64,000 nt of DNA from the NCBI GenBank assembly GCA_963796675.1, contig CAWCMS010000005.1:692334-756333 (forward strand), written 5' to 3'. Of this stretch, positions 28,664-37,932 are shown in pieces. A program made the translations under genes and the position numbers. Origin of the DNA: CAWCDJ01 sp963796675 (GTDB lineage Bacteria; Acidobacteriota; Terriglobia; Bryobacterales; Bryobacteraceae). The notes under the pieces are model-generated. The model searched no databases. It was not told where the DNA came from and was given only the letters and a program-made list of their open reading frames with translations. Every line of letters begins with the position of its first letter. The stretch's first letter is position 1.

Positions 28664-29584
28664 CTACCGCGCGTAATACCCGGACTTCGCGCGGACCGTC
28701 AGGCCCGTCCGCCGGACGCGGATCGCGAGCTTGCGGAAGGCGCCGTCGCGCACGGGATTGGTCGATTGGTAGGCGAGTTCGTAGGAGTTGCGCAGCTGGT
28801 CGCCGATCTCGCGGAAGTTCTGTGCCAGGCCTTGCTGCTGCGCATCGTAATCGGCGCCGCCGGTGTCGAGGGCCATCCGCTCCATGATGGCGCGGCCGTA
28901 TTTATTGCGAGCGGTCCAGCGGCCGTGACTGGGCTCGGTGTAGCGCACCATGAACAGCAGCACGTTATTGGATTGCGCGAGCTCGATGGTATCGATCTCG
29001 TGATGCGCGCTCGAATTGTCTTCGCCGTCGCTGAAGACAATCAGGGCTTTCCGTCCGCGGTCCTCCGTGCGGAACATCTGGTTCACCGAGTGATAGATGG
29101 AATCGTAAAATGCCGTGCCGGCGGTGCGGATCTCGGGCGGTCCGAGCTCGGGATAGTTCGAGGTGTCGTGCAGCCTCGAATAGCCGAGGAAGGCATCCAC
29201 CAGCTGGCCGGGCGACGAAGTGTAATCGGCGACCAGCCGCGGATGATTCCCGAAGCACAGGAGAAAAGCCCGGTCGCGCGGGCTGAGAACGGTATCGAGG
29301 AAAGCCTTGAGGTCACGCTGGTGCGGCTTCACGAACGAATCCTGGCTGCCGCTGATATCGACGATGAGGCCGATCCGCAGGGCGACGTCGCTCGATCGGG
29401 CGAAGAAGGAAATCTTCTGCGGCACGCCGTCTTCGAGAACCTCGAAATCGTCCCGGGAGAGATCGGCGATCAGGCGGCCCTGGGCATCGCGCACCGAGAA
29501 TCCGACGTTGACAAGCTGGACGTCGACGCGGAACGGCTCTTGCGCAAAGCACACCAGCGGCAGCAGCAGGATCCACGCCTTCAT
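28664..29584 (-). CDS. Secreted VWFA-related acidobacterial protein, intact MIDAS
   Basis: A 306-residue exported protein (signal 1-14, MKAWILLLPLVCFA). The N-terminal domain (FRVDVQLVNVGFSVRDAQGR, then DDFEVLEDGVPQKISFF) and closing segment (NSYELAYQSTNPVRDGAFR, then VRAKSGYYAR) match the VWFA-related acidobacterial family. The A domain carries a canonical metal site, IVDISGSQDSF, a Thr-containing second loop and LIVFSDGEDNS. Of the three family members here this is the only one with a complete D-x-S-x-S. It likely binds a protein partner through a divalent metal; partner unknown. Confidence 0.82.
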   Translation of the reverse strand: MKAWILLLPLVCFAQEPFRVDVQLVNVGFSVRDAQGRLIADLSRDDFEVLEDGVPQKISFFARSSDVALRIGLIVDISGSQDSFVKPHQRDLKAFLDTVLSPRDRAFLLCFGNHPRLVADYTSSPGQLVDAFLGYSRLHDTSNYPELGPPEIRTAGTAFYDSIYHSVNQMFRTEDRGRKALIVFSDGEDNSSAHHEIDTIELAQSNNVLLFMVRYTEPSHGRWTARNKYGRAIMERMALDTGGADYDAQQQGLAQNFREIGDQLRNSYELAYQSTNPVRDGAFRKLAIRVRRTGLTVRAKSGYYAR

Positions 29585-29624
29585 ACCAGACCAAACGCAG
29601 CCGGAGCCGCGCGAGTTGCAGAAT

Positions 29625-30395
29625 TTAGCGCGCCATCCAGCCGCCGTCGACGGTAAGGATGGTGCCGCTCACGTAATCGGAGGCCGGAGATGCCAGGTAG
29701 ACGACGGCGCCGGCGAGATCTTCGGGATCGCCCCACCGGCCGGCGGGGATGCGCGCAACGATCGCGTTGTTCCGGGCAGGGTCGGCGCGAAGTGCCTCGG
29801 TGTTGTCGGTCTCGATGTAGCCGGGGGCGATGGCATTGACCTGGACATTGCGGCCGGACCACTCGTTGGCCAGCGCCTTGGCGAGCTGCGCGAGCCCGCC
29901 CTTGGCAGCAGCGTAGCCGGGCACGGTGACGCCGCCCTGAAAACTGAGCAGCGAGGCGGTGAAGATGATCTTGCCGGCGCCGCGGTCGAGCATGCGGCGT
30001 CCAAATTCACGGGCCAGCACGAATTGGGCGCTCAGGTCCACTTCGAGCACCTTGTCCCAATACTCGTCGGGATGGTCGGCGGCGGCCTTGCGCAGAATCA
30101 TGCCCGCATTGTTGACCAGGATATCGACGGGCGCGCATTGCGATACCACGTGCGCCACCAGCCGGTAGACGGCCTGGCGGTCGGAAAGGTCGGCCGCATA
30201 GCCGCGGAAGCGGCGGCCGAGCGCGCGCACTTCACTGCCGATCTCGCCGCCATCTTCTTCGAGCGACGCGCTGGTCGCCACGATGTCGGCGCCTGCTTCG
30301 GCGAGCGCCAGCGCCATCGATCGGCCGATGCCGCGCCGGGCGCCGGTGATCAGGGCCGTCTTCCCATCGAGCTTGAATCGATCGAGTATTCCCAC
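29625..30395 (-). CDS. SDR oxidoreductase, KduD-like sugar-acid dehydrogenase
   Basis: A 256-residue short-chain dehydrogenase. NAD(P) motif TGARRGIGRS, NNAGM, active-site Tyr-x-x-x-Lys in GYAAAKGGLA and the C-terminal GTILTVDGGWMAR are all present. The opening LDRFKLDGKTALITG and the MILRKAAADHPDEYW segment resemble 2-deoxy-D-gluconate/KduD dehydrogenases, which interconvert keto-deoxy sugar acids. Its GTG start lies two bases after the stop of the zinc dehydrogenase gene, so both likely act on the same sugar-acid path. Exact substrate uncertain. Confidence 0.85.
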   Translation of the reverse strand: MGILDRFKLDGKTALITGARRGIGRSMALALAEAGADIVATSASLEEDGGEIGSEVRALGRRFRGYAADLSDRQAVYRLVAHVVSQCAPVDILVNNAGMILRKAAADHPDEYWDKVLEVDLSAQFVLAREFGRRMLDRGAGKIIFTASLLSFQGGVTVPGYAAAKGGLAQLAKALANEWSGRNVQVNAIAPGYIETDNTEALRADPARNNAIVARIPAGRWGDPEDLAGAVVYLASPASDYVSGTILTVDGGWMAR

Positions 30396-30397
30396 AA

Positions 30398-31417
30398 TTA
30401 CCCCGCGCAGTCGATCAGCACTTTCATGACTTCCCCGCCCTGCTCCATTTGCTGCAGGCCAGACTCCAGCCCTTCGAGCGGCACCACGTTAGTGATCAGC
30501 CTGGCGAGAGGCAGCTTGCCGCCGGCGGCGAGTTCGATGGCTGCTTCGAAATCCTCGGGCTCATAGACGCGGGCGCCGGTGAGGCGCAGTTCCCGCCAGA
30601 AGAAGCGGAAAAGATCGACCTTGGGCGGTTCGCCGAAGATCGCGACCACGACGATTCGGCCGCGCGTGCGCGCCAGGCGCGTCATCATCTCGACGCCCGG
30701 AGCGGAGCCCGAGACTTCGAATACCACGTCCGCGCCCGCGCCCCCGGTACGCGCCTCGACCAGCGCCGGAAAATCAGTCTCCCGCGGGTTCACCGCGTCG
30801 AGCCCGAGTTCGGCGGCCAGCTTCAGGCGGAACGGATTGACCTCCGCCAACAGGACTTCGGCGCCCCGCACTTTGGCGATCAGCGAGATCAGGATGCCGA
30901 TCGGCCCGCCGCCGATGACAACCGCGCGATCTCCCGCGCGAACCTCTCCCATCCGCACGTCGTGGCAGGCCACGGCGACCGGCTCGATCATGGCGGCCTC
31001 ACGCAGCGGCAGGTGATCGGGCAGGCGATGCAGGGTGTGCGCCGGGACGGTCCAAAGGCCTTGCAGCGCGCCGGGCGTATCGATCCCGATGAACTTGAGG
31101 TTTTGGCAGATGTGGCAATGGCCGGCGAGGCAGGCGGGGCACGCGCCGCAGGGGTCGAGCGGCCGCACGGTCACGCGGTCGCCGGGTTTCCAGCCGCCCG
31201 CACCGGCGCCCGCGCGTTCTACCGTGCCGGACATTTCGTGACCCATGACGTGAGGCAGGTGCAGCCGGTGCGCCATGGCGCCTTGATAGAGATGGAGGTC
31301 CGTGCCGCAGATTCCGCAATAGGCCACGCGGATCTGTACCTGCCCGGAAGCCGGGTCCACGGGCACACAAGAGCCCACGTGAATCCGGCGATTCCCTTCG
31401 AAGAACGCGGCTTGCAT
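30398..31417 (-). CDS. Zinc-dependent medium-chain alcohol/polyol dehydrogenase
   Basis: A 339-residue enzyme of the sorbitol/threonine dehydrogenase type. Catalytic zinc ligands lie in CGICGTDLH and GHEMSGTVE, the structural zinc in CGACPACLAGHCHIC, and the Rossmann motif is VIGGGPIGILISL. It oxidises a secondary alcohol of a polyol or sugar acid. Positioned between a prepilin peptidase gene (4-base gap) and the KduD-like dehydrogenase (2-base gap). The pairing with an SDR suggests a polyol or uronate pathway; the substrate is not readable. Confidence 0.87.
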   Translation of the reverse strand: MQAAFFEGNRRIHVGSCVPVDPASGQVQIRVAYCGICGTDLHLYQGAMAHRLHLPHVMGHEMSGTVERAGAGAGGWKPGDRVTVRPLDPCGACPACLAGHCHICQNLKFIGIDTPGALQGLWTVPAHTLHRLPDHLPLREAAMIEPVAVACHDVRMGEVRAGDRAVVIGGGPIGILISLIAKVRGAEVLLAEVNPFRLKLAAELGLDAVNPRETDFPALVEARTGGAGADVVFEVSGSAPGVEMMTRLARTRGRIVVVAIFGEPPKVDLFRFFWRELRLTGARVYEPEDFEAAIELAAGGKLPLARLITNVVPLEGLESGLQQMEQGGEVMKVLIDCAG

Positions 31418-31421
31418 GGTA

Positions 31422-31973
31422 TTAGTGCTGTATCCAGAGAGAGGCCGCGATATAAAAGACGAAACCGACGGTAATGACAGCGCCGTGAGGCAAACCGATG
31501 GCCTTCTTGCTCCGCACGTCCAACTCTTCGTTTTTCAGATAGGCGGCACGACCGCTCTTCAACTCCGTCATGATGAAGCCCATGTTCCAGAACGTGGTCT
31601 TCACGCGCTTGCGGAGGAGGATCAGCACCAGCGCCATTACGCCGCCGATGATCGCAGTGATAAAGAAGATGCCGAGCCAGCGCTGCCACCCGACCATGGC
31701 GCCTATAGCGGCCATCAGTTTGACGTCGCCCGCGCCCATGGCATGCATGATATAGAGGAACATGTACATGCCGAATGCCAGGGCGAAGCCTTGCAGCGTG
31801 AACAGCAGGCCGGCTAGCGGAGGACCGATCAATGCGTTCATCACGAACGCGACAGCCACTCCCGTCACCGTGAGCCAGTTGGGAATGCGGCGGTACCGAA
31901 TGTCGTAGGCGGCGGCGACCAGGAGCAGCAGGAAAACCGCTATCTCGACCTTTTGCGGAGGCAGGCTGAACAT
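31422..31973 (-). CDS. A24-family prepilin peptidase (TadV/CpaA-like)
   Basis: A 183-residue polytopic membrane aspartic protease lacking the N-terminal methylase domain of PilD. The two catalytic Asp motifs are present: AAYDIRYRRIPN and the signature GAGDVKLMAAIG. It would cleave the leader of type IV pilin-like or Flp prepilins. No pilus genes are in the window. It overlaps no neighbour but sits 4 bases before the dehydrogenase start, so the two may be cotranscribed by chance rather than function. Confidence 0.85.
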   Translation of the reverse strand: MFSLPPQKVEIAVFLLLLVAAAYDIRYRRIPNWLTVTGVAVAFVMNALIGPPLAGLLFTLQGFALAFGMYMFLYIMHAMGAGDVKLMAAIGAMVGWQRWLGIFFITAIIGGVMALVLILLRKRVKTTFWNMGFIMTELKSGRAAYLKNEELDVRSKKAIGLPHGAVITVGFVFYIAASLWIQH

Positions 31974-32000
31974 ACCAGGATCAATCAGTATACCCCGTGC

Positions 32001-33799
32001 CTATTGCAATGCGCTGGTCGTGCGCTGGGCTTGAACCTGGATGCCTTCGCCGTAGGCGGCCTGGCCGGGAATAGTAACGGGCAGATGGCCGGTAATGTTC
32101 ATCTCGCCCCAGAGGGCTTTCACCGCGGCGACCTCGGAGGGCGGCACAGTGCTGAAGGTGGCCAGGTAGGTGGCCACCGCCGGAAAGTTCCGCAGCAGGT
32201 ACGGATTGCCGAGCGCCACCAACGCTACCGGCTTGCCTGTGGCGCCGAGGGTTTCGAGTGCGTGCGGCAGTTCGCCCGCGAGGCCCACCGACCCGCGGTA
32301 GGCGTTCACCGATGCGAATGCGGCCACGGCATAGTTCGGGCAGCCGTTGAGCGGCGCGAGCAGCTCATCCACCTGTTGGCGCGGCATGCCGGGGTCGAGC
32401 GTCACCAGCGGCGCGTGTGGCGCCCGTTTGCGCAGCTCCTGGGTGAAGACCTGTCCCTCGCTCGAATAGCGGCTCTCGGGCATCACCACGTAGCAGGTAT
32501 TTTCCGGCGCGGCCAGCGGAACCAGGTTGCCGGTGTTCCGCACCAGGGTTACCGCGCGATCGGCCACCTCCTGGGCTTTCTGATTGGCTTCGGGCGAATC
32601 CAGCACGTCGCTCAATGACTCGACATTGACGAAGCGCTGGCGCGCCAGCCCGACCTTTTCCTTCGCGGCGAGTACCTTCACAACGCTCTGCGCGATGCGC
32701 TGGCGGGTGATCCGGCCGCTCTCCACCGCGGAGACCACGGCCTTGATGGCGGCGTCGGGATCGGTGGGCATCAGCAGAACATCGGCGCCGGCTTCGATCG
32801 CCCGCACCGCGGCTTCGCCGGTGGTGAAGCCTTTGGCGATGCCGCCCATCTCGAGCGCGTCGGTGATCACCATGCCTCCGAAGCCGAGGTCATGGCGCAG
32901 AAGGCCGGTGATGATCTCGGGAGAGAGCGTGGCGGGCAGGTCGGGCGGAGCGAGGGCCGGCAGGGCGATGTGCGCCGGTCATGATGGAGTCCATGCCCGC
33001 GGCGATGGCCGCCTTGAACGGCACCAGTTCGAGCCGGTTCATGCGTTCCCGGTCGGCGGGAACCGAGGGCAGATTCATGTGGCTGTCGACGGAGGTATCG
33101 CCATGCCCGGGAAAGTGCTTCGCGGTGGTCAGAACGTAGTTCTTCTTATCGGCGTGTGCGCCTTCGATGAAGGCGGTCACCTGGCGCGGCCACGGCCTCG
33201 GGATTTTCGCCGAACGATCGGATATTGATGATCGGGTTATCCGGGTTGTTGTTGACGTCGGCCACCGGATAGAAGACCCACTGCACGCCGATGGCGCGGG
33301 CTTCGCGGGCGGTATCTTCTCCTTCATACCGCGTCAGCGCGGGATCGTTGGCGGCGCCGAAAGCCATGGCGTGGGGGAATACGGTGGTGCCCTCGAGCCG
33401 CATGGATGCGCCGCGCTCGAAATCGCCGCCCACCAGCAGCGGCACTCGCGTCATGCGCTGCAGGCGGTTGAGAAACGCTGCTACCTTATATGGCTCGGCT
33501 CTCTGGATGGTGTGCCCGTTAGCGACGTTGTTCAGCGCCAGCCCGCCGATCTTGGTCTCTCGAATCAGACGCATGAACTTGCGGTACTCCTTGGATCTGG
33601 TATTGGGAGACTCGCCATGGAAGGCGATGAATACCAGTTGTGCCACTTCGTCGCGCAGCGTCATCCCGCGCATCCAGCGGCGAACCGTGGAAGAAGCTTT
33701 CACATTGACTGCGGGAGACGCCGCCTTTCGAGACACCGGCGCTGCCGGCAGCGCGGCGCAAAGGCCAAATACAAGCAATCGACGGATCAAGCCAGGCAC
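32001..33799 (-). CDS. Secreted GH3 beta-N-acetylhexosaminidase, NagZ-like (two frameshifts)
   Basis: A glycoside hydrolase family 3 enzyme with a signal peptide (GTG start at 33799) and the NagZ hallmark KHFPGHGDTSVDSH, whose His-Asp dyad is the acid/base used by NagZ. DALEMGGIAKGF carries the nucleophile Asp. A C-terminal GH3 domain follows (from about 32560). One extra C near 33190 (VAVARQVTAFIEG is restored) and one extra G near 32977 (MTAHIALPALAPP is restored) break the frame; removing both gives a continuous protein. It likely releases N-acetylglucosamine from muropeptides or chitin-like material outside the cytoplasm. Confidence 0.87.
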
Positions 33800-33816
33800 A
33801 ATTTCAGTCTGACAGA

Positions 33817-34263
33817 TTAACGGACGGTCGCGCGGGCTCGCGCGGTGACACGCCCCTGCTTAGCCGGGGGTTTCCGCGCAGGTCCGCGGGAAATCAGGCG
33901 TTTCACCGTACGCCCCAACTGCACCGGCTCCTTGGCGTTCTTGGCGATGACCGCGTCCGCGCCGGTGTTATCCTCGGTTAGTCCAAGCGGTTCGATCAGG
34001 CCGCAGACCAGGATCACGCGGGCGTTCGGATTCACTGTGCGGATGCTGGCAATCAGCTCGATCCCGTTCAGACCCGGCACGCGATGGTCCGTGACCACTA
34101 CATCGAAGGTACCGGCTTTGTAGAGTTCCAGGCCTTCTTCGTTGCTGGCAGCGATTTCGACGCGGCAGCCGAGCTCTTCGAGTACGGCGCGCCGCACCAG
34201 CAAGCCGTCACGGTTTTCGTCAACTAACAGGATGTGGGGAGTGATCGGCGAGGAGCTTTTCAT
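33817..34263 (-). CDS. Stand-alone response-regulator receiver domain protein
   Basis: A 148-residue receiver. The acidic pocket is in HILLVDENRDG, the phospho-acceptor Asp in VVVTDHRVPGLNG, and the conserved Lys in AVIAKNAKEP. There is no output domain, only a basic C-terminal tail (about 125-148, rich in Arg, Lys, Pro). The ATG at 34263 is preferred because the receiver fold begins just after it; an upstream frame adds 13 unrelated residues. A -35/-10 pair lies upstream. No histidine kinase is near, so it is an orphan, probably acting by protein contact. Confidence 0.83.
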   Translation of the reverse strand: MKSSSPITPHILLVDENRDGLLVRRAVLEELGCRVEIAASNEEGLELYKAGTFDVVVTDHRVPGLNGIELIASIRTVNPNARVILVCGLIEPLGLTEDNTGADAVIAKNAKEPVQLGRTVKRLISRGPARKPPAKQGRVTARARATVR

Positions 34264-34280
34264 TAAAGGAACGGATGCGA

Positions 34281-34309
34281 GAGTAACAGAGGCGTAGAGC
34301 AACTGTCAA
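34281..34309 (-). promoter_or_regulatory. Probable promoter of the receiver gene
   Basis: On the minus strand TTGACA (34304-34309) is a perfect -35 box, followed after 17 bases by TTACTC (34281-34286), a weak -10. Eighteen to twenty-odd bases remain to the ATG at 34263. Confidence 0.4.
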
Positions 34310-34400
34310 CGGATTTGCATCGTCTTGCAAAATCGCCAGATTGAGTTCTTGACAAAATCCGTCAAAAACCGCACTCGTATCGCAAGCAATTGGGATCCAA

Positions 34401-35546
34401 TTACTCCACAGCGCGCGGAGCCTTGTAGCCGACCTTCGCGATGATCTGATACTTCACCGGCTTGCCCTTCTCGTCCTTCATGGGCAGGGGCTCATTCGTC
34501 GCCGGATTCACCAGTTCCACCTTGATCTTGCGAAAAGTACCATCGTGCTTAGTATTGGTGGGTTGGTACGTAAGAACGTACTGATTTCGGAGAGCCTGTT
34601 GAATCGCGCCGAAAATCGCCGGCATTTCCCCTTCAAATCGAGGGAAAAACGCCTGACCGCCGGTCTCTTTGGCGAAGGTTCGCATCTCGTTATCGGCCTG
34701 CAGGAAATCCATTCGCTGGATCGAGCCCATCATGCCGTATGCATCGTAGAGTTCACGGATAGTCTGCATCAGGCCGATCGCATAGATCGGAACGCCGGAT
34801 TGCTGCAGCGATTTACGGCACTGGTCGTAAGTGATCTTACTGAAAGTGTCGATCCCCGAAGACAACAACACAATCGCTTTTCTGCCTTCGATGCCGGACA
34901 TACGGTCGGCCGTATCGGTGACCGCGTCGAAAAGGTTGGACTCGGAAAAACCCGGGATCGTGAGGCGCTGCATCGCCTCCTGGGCTTTCGAACGGTCGGT
35001 GCTGAAATCGGAGAGAATCTCCGGCTTCATATCATAAGCAACGACGGCCAGATAGTCCTGCGGTTTCAGGGTCTGGATAAATCCGAAGGCGGCCTGCAGA
35101 GTCTGATACCAGGTGTAGCTCCAGTATTGCTGGAACAGATTACTGAACTCGATCACCAGCCCGATCGTGAGCGGCGCTTCGCCCATGTTCGCGGTGGCGA
35201 GTTTCTGCGGGACGTTGTCTTCGAGAATCCGGAAGTTCCCGGCGGGAATGCCCGGAATGAAGTGGCCTTTGTTGTCGAGGACGCTGACGTCCACGGTCAC
35301 GATATCGACGTCGCTCTTAAACGTGGTCAGATTGCCGGCGTCGATCTTGTCCTTCTTGTACTGCGAGGGAATTTTCGGAAGATTTGCGCCGGAGTTGTCC
35401 GGGGTGGTATCGCCGGTATCGGGCTTGCGGGGCTTGGCGACGGTCCGGCTGGGATCCTTGAGCGGGCCTTGCTCCTGGGCGAACATAATGCCGAGAGCGC
35501 CGGCCAGTGCAAATGCGCACGAAAATCGGATTTTCCACGATCGCAT
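34401..35546 (-). CDS. Secreted VWFA-related acidobacterial protein, degenerate MIDAS
   Basis: A 381-residue exported protein (signal about 1-23, cut near MFAQ). A charged linker is followed by the family's N-terminal domain (VDIVTVDVSVLDNKGHFI, then NFRILEDNVPQKL), the A domain (LTIGLVIEFSNLFQQYW, KAIVLLSSGIDTFS) and the closing segment (QYVLTYQPTNTKHDGTFR, then IIAKVGYKAP). The metal site is E-F-S-N-L, so the first Asp is replaced. Third family member within 15 kb. Ligand unknown. Confidence 0.8.
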   Translation of the reverse strand: MRSWKIRFSCAFALAGALGIMFAQEQGPLKDPSRTVAKPRKPDTGDTTPDNSGANLPKIPSQYKKDKIDAGNLTTFKSDVDIVTVDVSVLDNKGHFIPGIPAGNFRILEDNVPQKLATANMGEAPLTIGLVIEFSNLFQQYWSYTWYQTLQAAFGFIQTLKPQDYLAVVAYDMKPEILSDFSTDRSKAQEAMQRLTIPGFSESNLFDAVTDTADRMSGIEGRKAIVLLSSGIDTFSKITYDQCRKSLQQSGVPIYAIGLMQTIRELYDAYGMMGSIQRMDFLQADNEMRTFAKETGGQAFFPRFEGEMPAIFGAIQQALRNQYVLTYQPTNTKHDGTFRKIKVELVNPATNEPLPMKDEKGKPVKYQIIAKVGYKAPRAVE

Positions 35547-35611
35547 AGGCGTACTTCAGTCGTAACTATACCAGATGACGCGCGGGAGGGCCGGGGCGTT
35601 GCGGAATCCGT

Positions 35612-36349
35612 CTAGTTCACCCACGGACCGTTGCCGTGCTTCCGCATGTAGACCTGGAATTTCCTCTTGGCGCGAGCCAGCTTCCATTGTTTGTAGGCGC
35701 CGCCAAGATCGGGAAGCCGCACCTTGGGGATGATCCGTCCCTTGAGGTAGACGTACCCGAACGCCATGCCGCCGAGGTGTGCGATGGTGCTGACGCCGTT
35801 GTTGGGGCCGAACGTCATCAGCAGTTCGATGGCGGCATAGATCATGACCAGATACTTGGCCTTGATCGGGAACAGAAAGCTCATCAGCACGGTCTGGTTC
35901 GGGTATAGAACGCCGAACGCCACCAGGATGCCGAAGATCGCGCCGGAGGCGCCGATGGTCGGCGTCAGCCAGTCGCCCAGAGCGATATTGACCGCCAGTA
36001 CGCAAACACCCGCGGCAATTCCGCAATAAAAATAGTACTTGAGGAATCGCCGGGTCCCCCAGTCCCGCTCCAACTGGGTACCGAAGAACCAGAGGGTCAG
36101 CATGTTGAACAGCAGATGCCAGATCCCTCCATGCAGAAACATGTAGGTGAACAACTGCCAGACAAAGAGGCTGCGCAGCGCGCCTTCCGCATAGAGCGAG
36201 AAGAGCACGGTCATGTGCCGGGCGATCGTCCTGCCCCCGAGATAATACAGCAGGAAAACGACGGTGTTGGCAATCAGCAGCCACTTCAACCCCGGGGGAA
36301 AGTAGTCGTTCACAAACGATCTGCGATAGGTGTACCTGGGTCGAGCCAT
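35612..36349 (-). CDS. Rhomboid intramembrane serine protease
   Basis: A 245-residue protein with six membrane helices. The serine nucleophile lies in TIGASGAIFG and the catalytic His in STIAHLGGMAFGY, both in the expected helices; HGGIWHLLFNMLTLWFFG is the conserved helix-2 region. It cleaves membrane proteins within or near the bilayer. The C-terminal tail (about 210-245) is basic and cytoplasmic. Neighbours give no clue to substrate. Confidence 0.9.
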   Translation of the reverse strand: MARPRYTYRRSFVNDYFPPGLKWLLIANTVVFLLYYLGGRTIARHMTVLFSLYAEGALRSLFVWQLFTYMFLHGGIWHLLFNMLTLWFFGTQLERDWGTRRFLKYYFYCGIAAGVCVLAVNIALGDWLTPTIGASGAIFGILVAFGVLYPNQTVLMSFLFPIKAKYLVMIYAAIELLMTFGPNNGVSTIAHLGGMAFGYVYLKGRIIPKVRLPDLGGAYKQWKLARAKRKFQVYMRKHGNGPWVN

Positions 36350-36397
36350 TGGCGGGTACTCTATGCTCAGGATAACAGAAGCCTTTCGGCGAAACGG

Positions 36398-36685
36398 CTA
36401 AGATACCGCCGGATCTTCGCCTTTTCCATAGCGGTTGAGGAAGTGGGAACACAACTGCAGCAGGCTGGACGTGCCGAGCCAAACCTGCCAGTGGGAAAAG
36501 AAGCCGGTCGAGATGGCGAAGCGGCTCGCCCAGTTCAGATCGGCCGCGATCCGCCACAGCCCGAGTACGGCAGCCATCGCCGCCGCCGGTGTGAGAAGCG
36601 CCGCCGTAGCAAGGGCGAATTTGCGATTCCGTCCACGCTTCCTGACAAGCCGAGGACCTTTCCTGAAGCGAATCCGGACCACCAT
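36398..36685 (-). CDS. Small membrane protein of unknown function
   Basis: A 95-residue protein: a strongly basic N-terminus (about 1-22, RKGPRLVRKRGRNRK) and one or two hydrophobic helices (FALATAALLTPAAAMAAVLGL, VWLGTSSLLQLCSHFL). No family recognised, and no strong ribosome site precedes the ATG. It is in line with, and 48 bases upstream of, the rhomboid gene. Confidence 0.45.
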   Translation of the reverse strand: MVVRIRFRKGPRLVRKRGRNRKFALATAALLTPAAAMAAVLGLWRIAADLNWASRFAISTGFFSHWQVWLGTSSLLQLCSHFLNRYGKGEDPAVS

Positions 36686-36768
36686 GTCGCTGTTGATACC
36701 AATCTAACAGCTTTTGCGATAGATTATTACCTTCGGGAAGGTTCGTTCTCATTCTGACGAGGAAGATC

Positions 36769-37932
36769 ATGCATCGACTCAAAACCGCAGTTTTCGGCAC
36801 CGGGTTCGTGGGACGCGTTCACCTGGAAGCCATTCGTCGTGTAGGCCACGTGGACCTGTACGCGATCGGTGAGCCGGATATCGAAAAAGCCAGGAAGCTG
36901 GCGGATGAATTTGGCGCCAGGGCGGAGGCGGATTATCGCAAGATTCTGGATGATCCGGCCGTGGACGCCGTCCACGTTTGCACTCCCAATGCGCTGCACT
37001 TTCCCATCGCGCAGGATGCACTGAACGCCGGGAAGCACGTGATCTGCGAGAAGCCTCTCGCGACTTCGGTGGAACAGGCGCGCGCGCTGGTCGCGCTCGC
37101 GGCGGAAAAGAAGCTGCGGAATTGCACGTCGCACAATCTCCGCTACTACCCGATGGTGCAGCAGATGCGCCGCATGCGGGAGGCCGGCGACCTGGGCGAC
37201 ATCCTGGTGGTGCAGGGCACTTACTCGCAGGACTGGCTGCTATACGATACCGACTGGAACTGGCGCATCGATTCGAAAGACAACGGGCCTTCGCGCTGCA
37301 TGGCGGATATCGGCTCGCACTGGTGCGATATGGCCGAGCACGTCACCGGGCAGCGCATCACCTCGCTGTGCGCCGATCTGCAGACGTTCCATAAGACCCG
37401 CAAGCGCCCCAAAGGGCCCATCGAAACGTTCGCCGGCAAGACGCTCACGCCGGACGATTACATCGAAGTGCCGATCGACACCGAAGATTTCGGCGGCGTG
37501 ATCTTCCGCATGGGCGATCGCACGCGCGGCAGCTTCACGGCCAGCCAGGTTTCGTCGGGCCGGAAGAATCGTCTGAGCATCGAGATCTACGGCACCAAGT
37601 GCGGCGTGGCCTGGGACCAGGAGCGTCCGGACGAGCTCTGGATCGGCAACCGCAACACCAGCAACCAGATCATCATCAAGGATCCTTCGCTGATGAAACC
37701 CGCGGCCCGCTCCTACGCGGACCTGCCGGGCGGCCACAGCGAAGGCTACGACGATACGTTCAAGCAGGTCTTCCGCCGCTTCTACGCATCGATCGCGGAC
37801 CCCGCAGCGCAGCCCGAGTATCCGCAGTTCATCGACGGCCTGCGGCAACTCACGATTCTCGACAGCGAGCTGAAGAGCAGTGAGGCGCGCACCTGGATCG
37901 ACGTACCGGCGCTCCAGGCAGCAACGGCCTAG
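36769..37932 (+). CDS. Gfo/Idh/MocA family oxidoreductase
   Basis: A 387-residue NAD(P)-dependent dehydrogenase. Rossmann motif VFGTGFVGRVHLEAI and the catalytic/cofactor motif ICEKPLATS are present, with the C-terminal alpha/beta substrate domain after about residue 130. The ATG at 36769 is preceded by GAGGAAG. Members oxidise sugars, inositols or related alcohols. A GTG-started PAP2 phosphatase begins immediately after its stop, so the two are coupled. Sugar substrate unknown. Confidence 0.88.
   Translation: MHRLKTAVFGTGFVGRVHLEAIRRVGHVDLYAIGEPDIEKARKLADEFGARAEADYRKILDDPAVDAVHVCTPNALHFPIAQDALNAGKHVICEKPLATSVEQARALVALAAEKKLRNCTSHNLRYYPMVQQMRRMREAGDLGDILVVQGTYSQDWLLYDTDWNWRIDSKDNGPSRCMADIGSHWCDMAEHVTGQRITSLCADLQTFHKTRKRPKGPIETFAGKTLTPDDYIEVPIDTEDFGGVIFRMGDRTRGSFTASQVSSGRKNRLSIEIYGTKCGVAWDQERPDELWIGNRNTSNQIIIKDPSLMKPAARSYADLPGGHSEGYDDTFKQVFRRFYASIADPAAQPEYPQFIDGLRQLTILDSELKSSEARTWIDVPALQAATA

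Noticed and set aside
34349..34365. TTGAC-N7-GTCAA inverted repeat upstream of the receiver gene
   Set aside because: Short arms with an odd spacer; it may be chance, and nothing ties it to a regulator.
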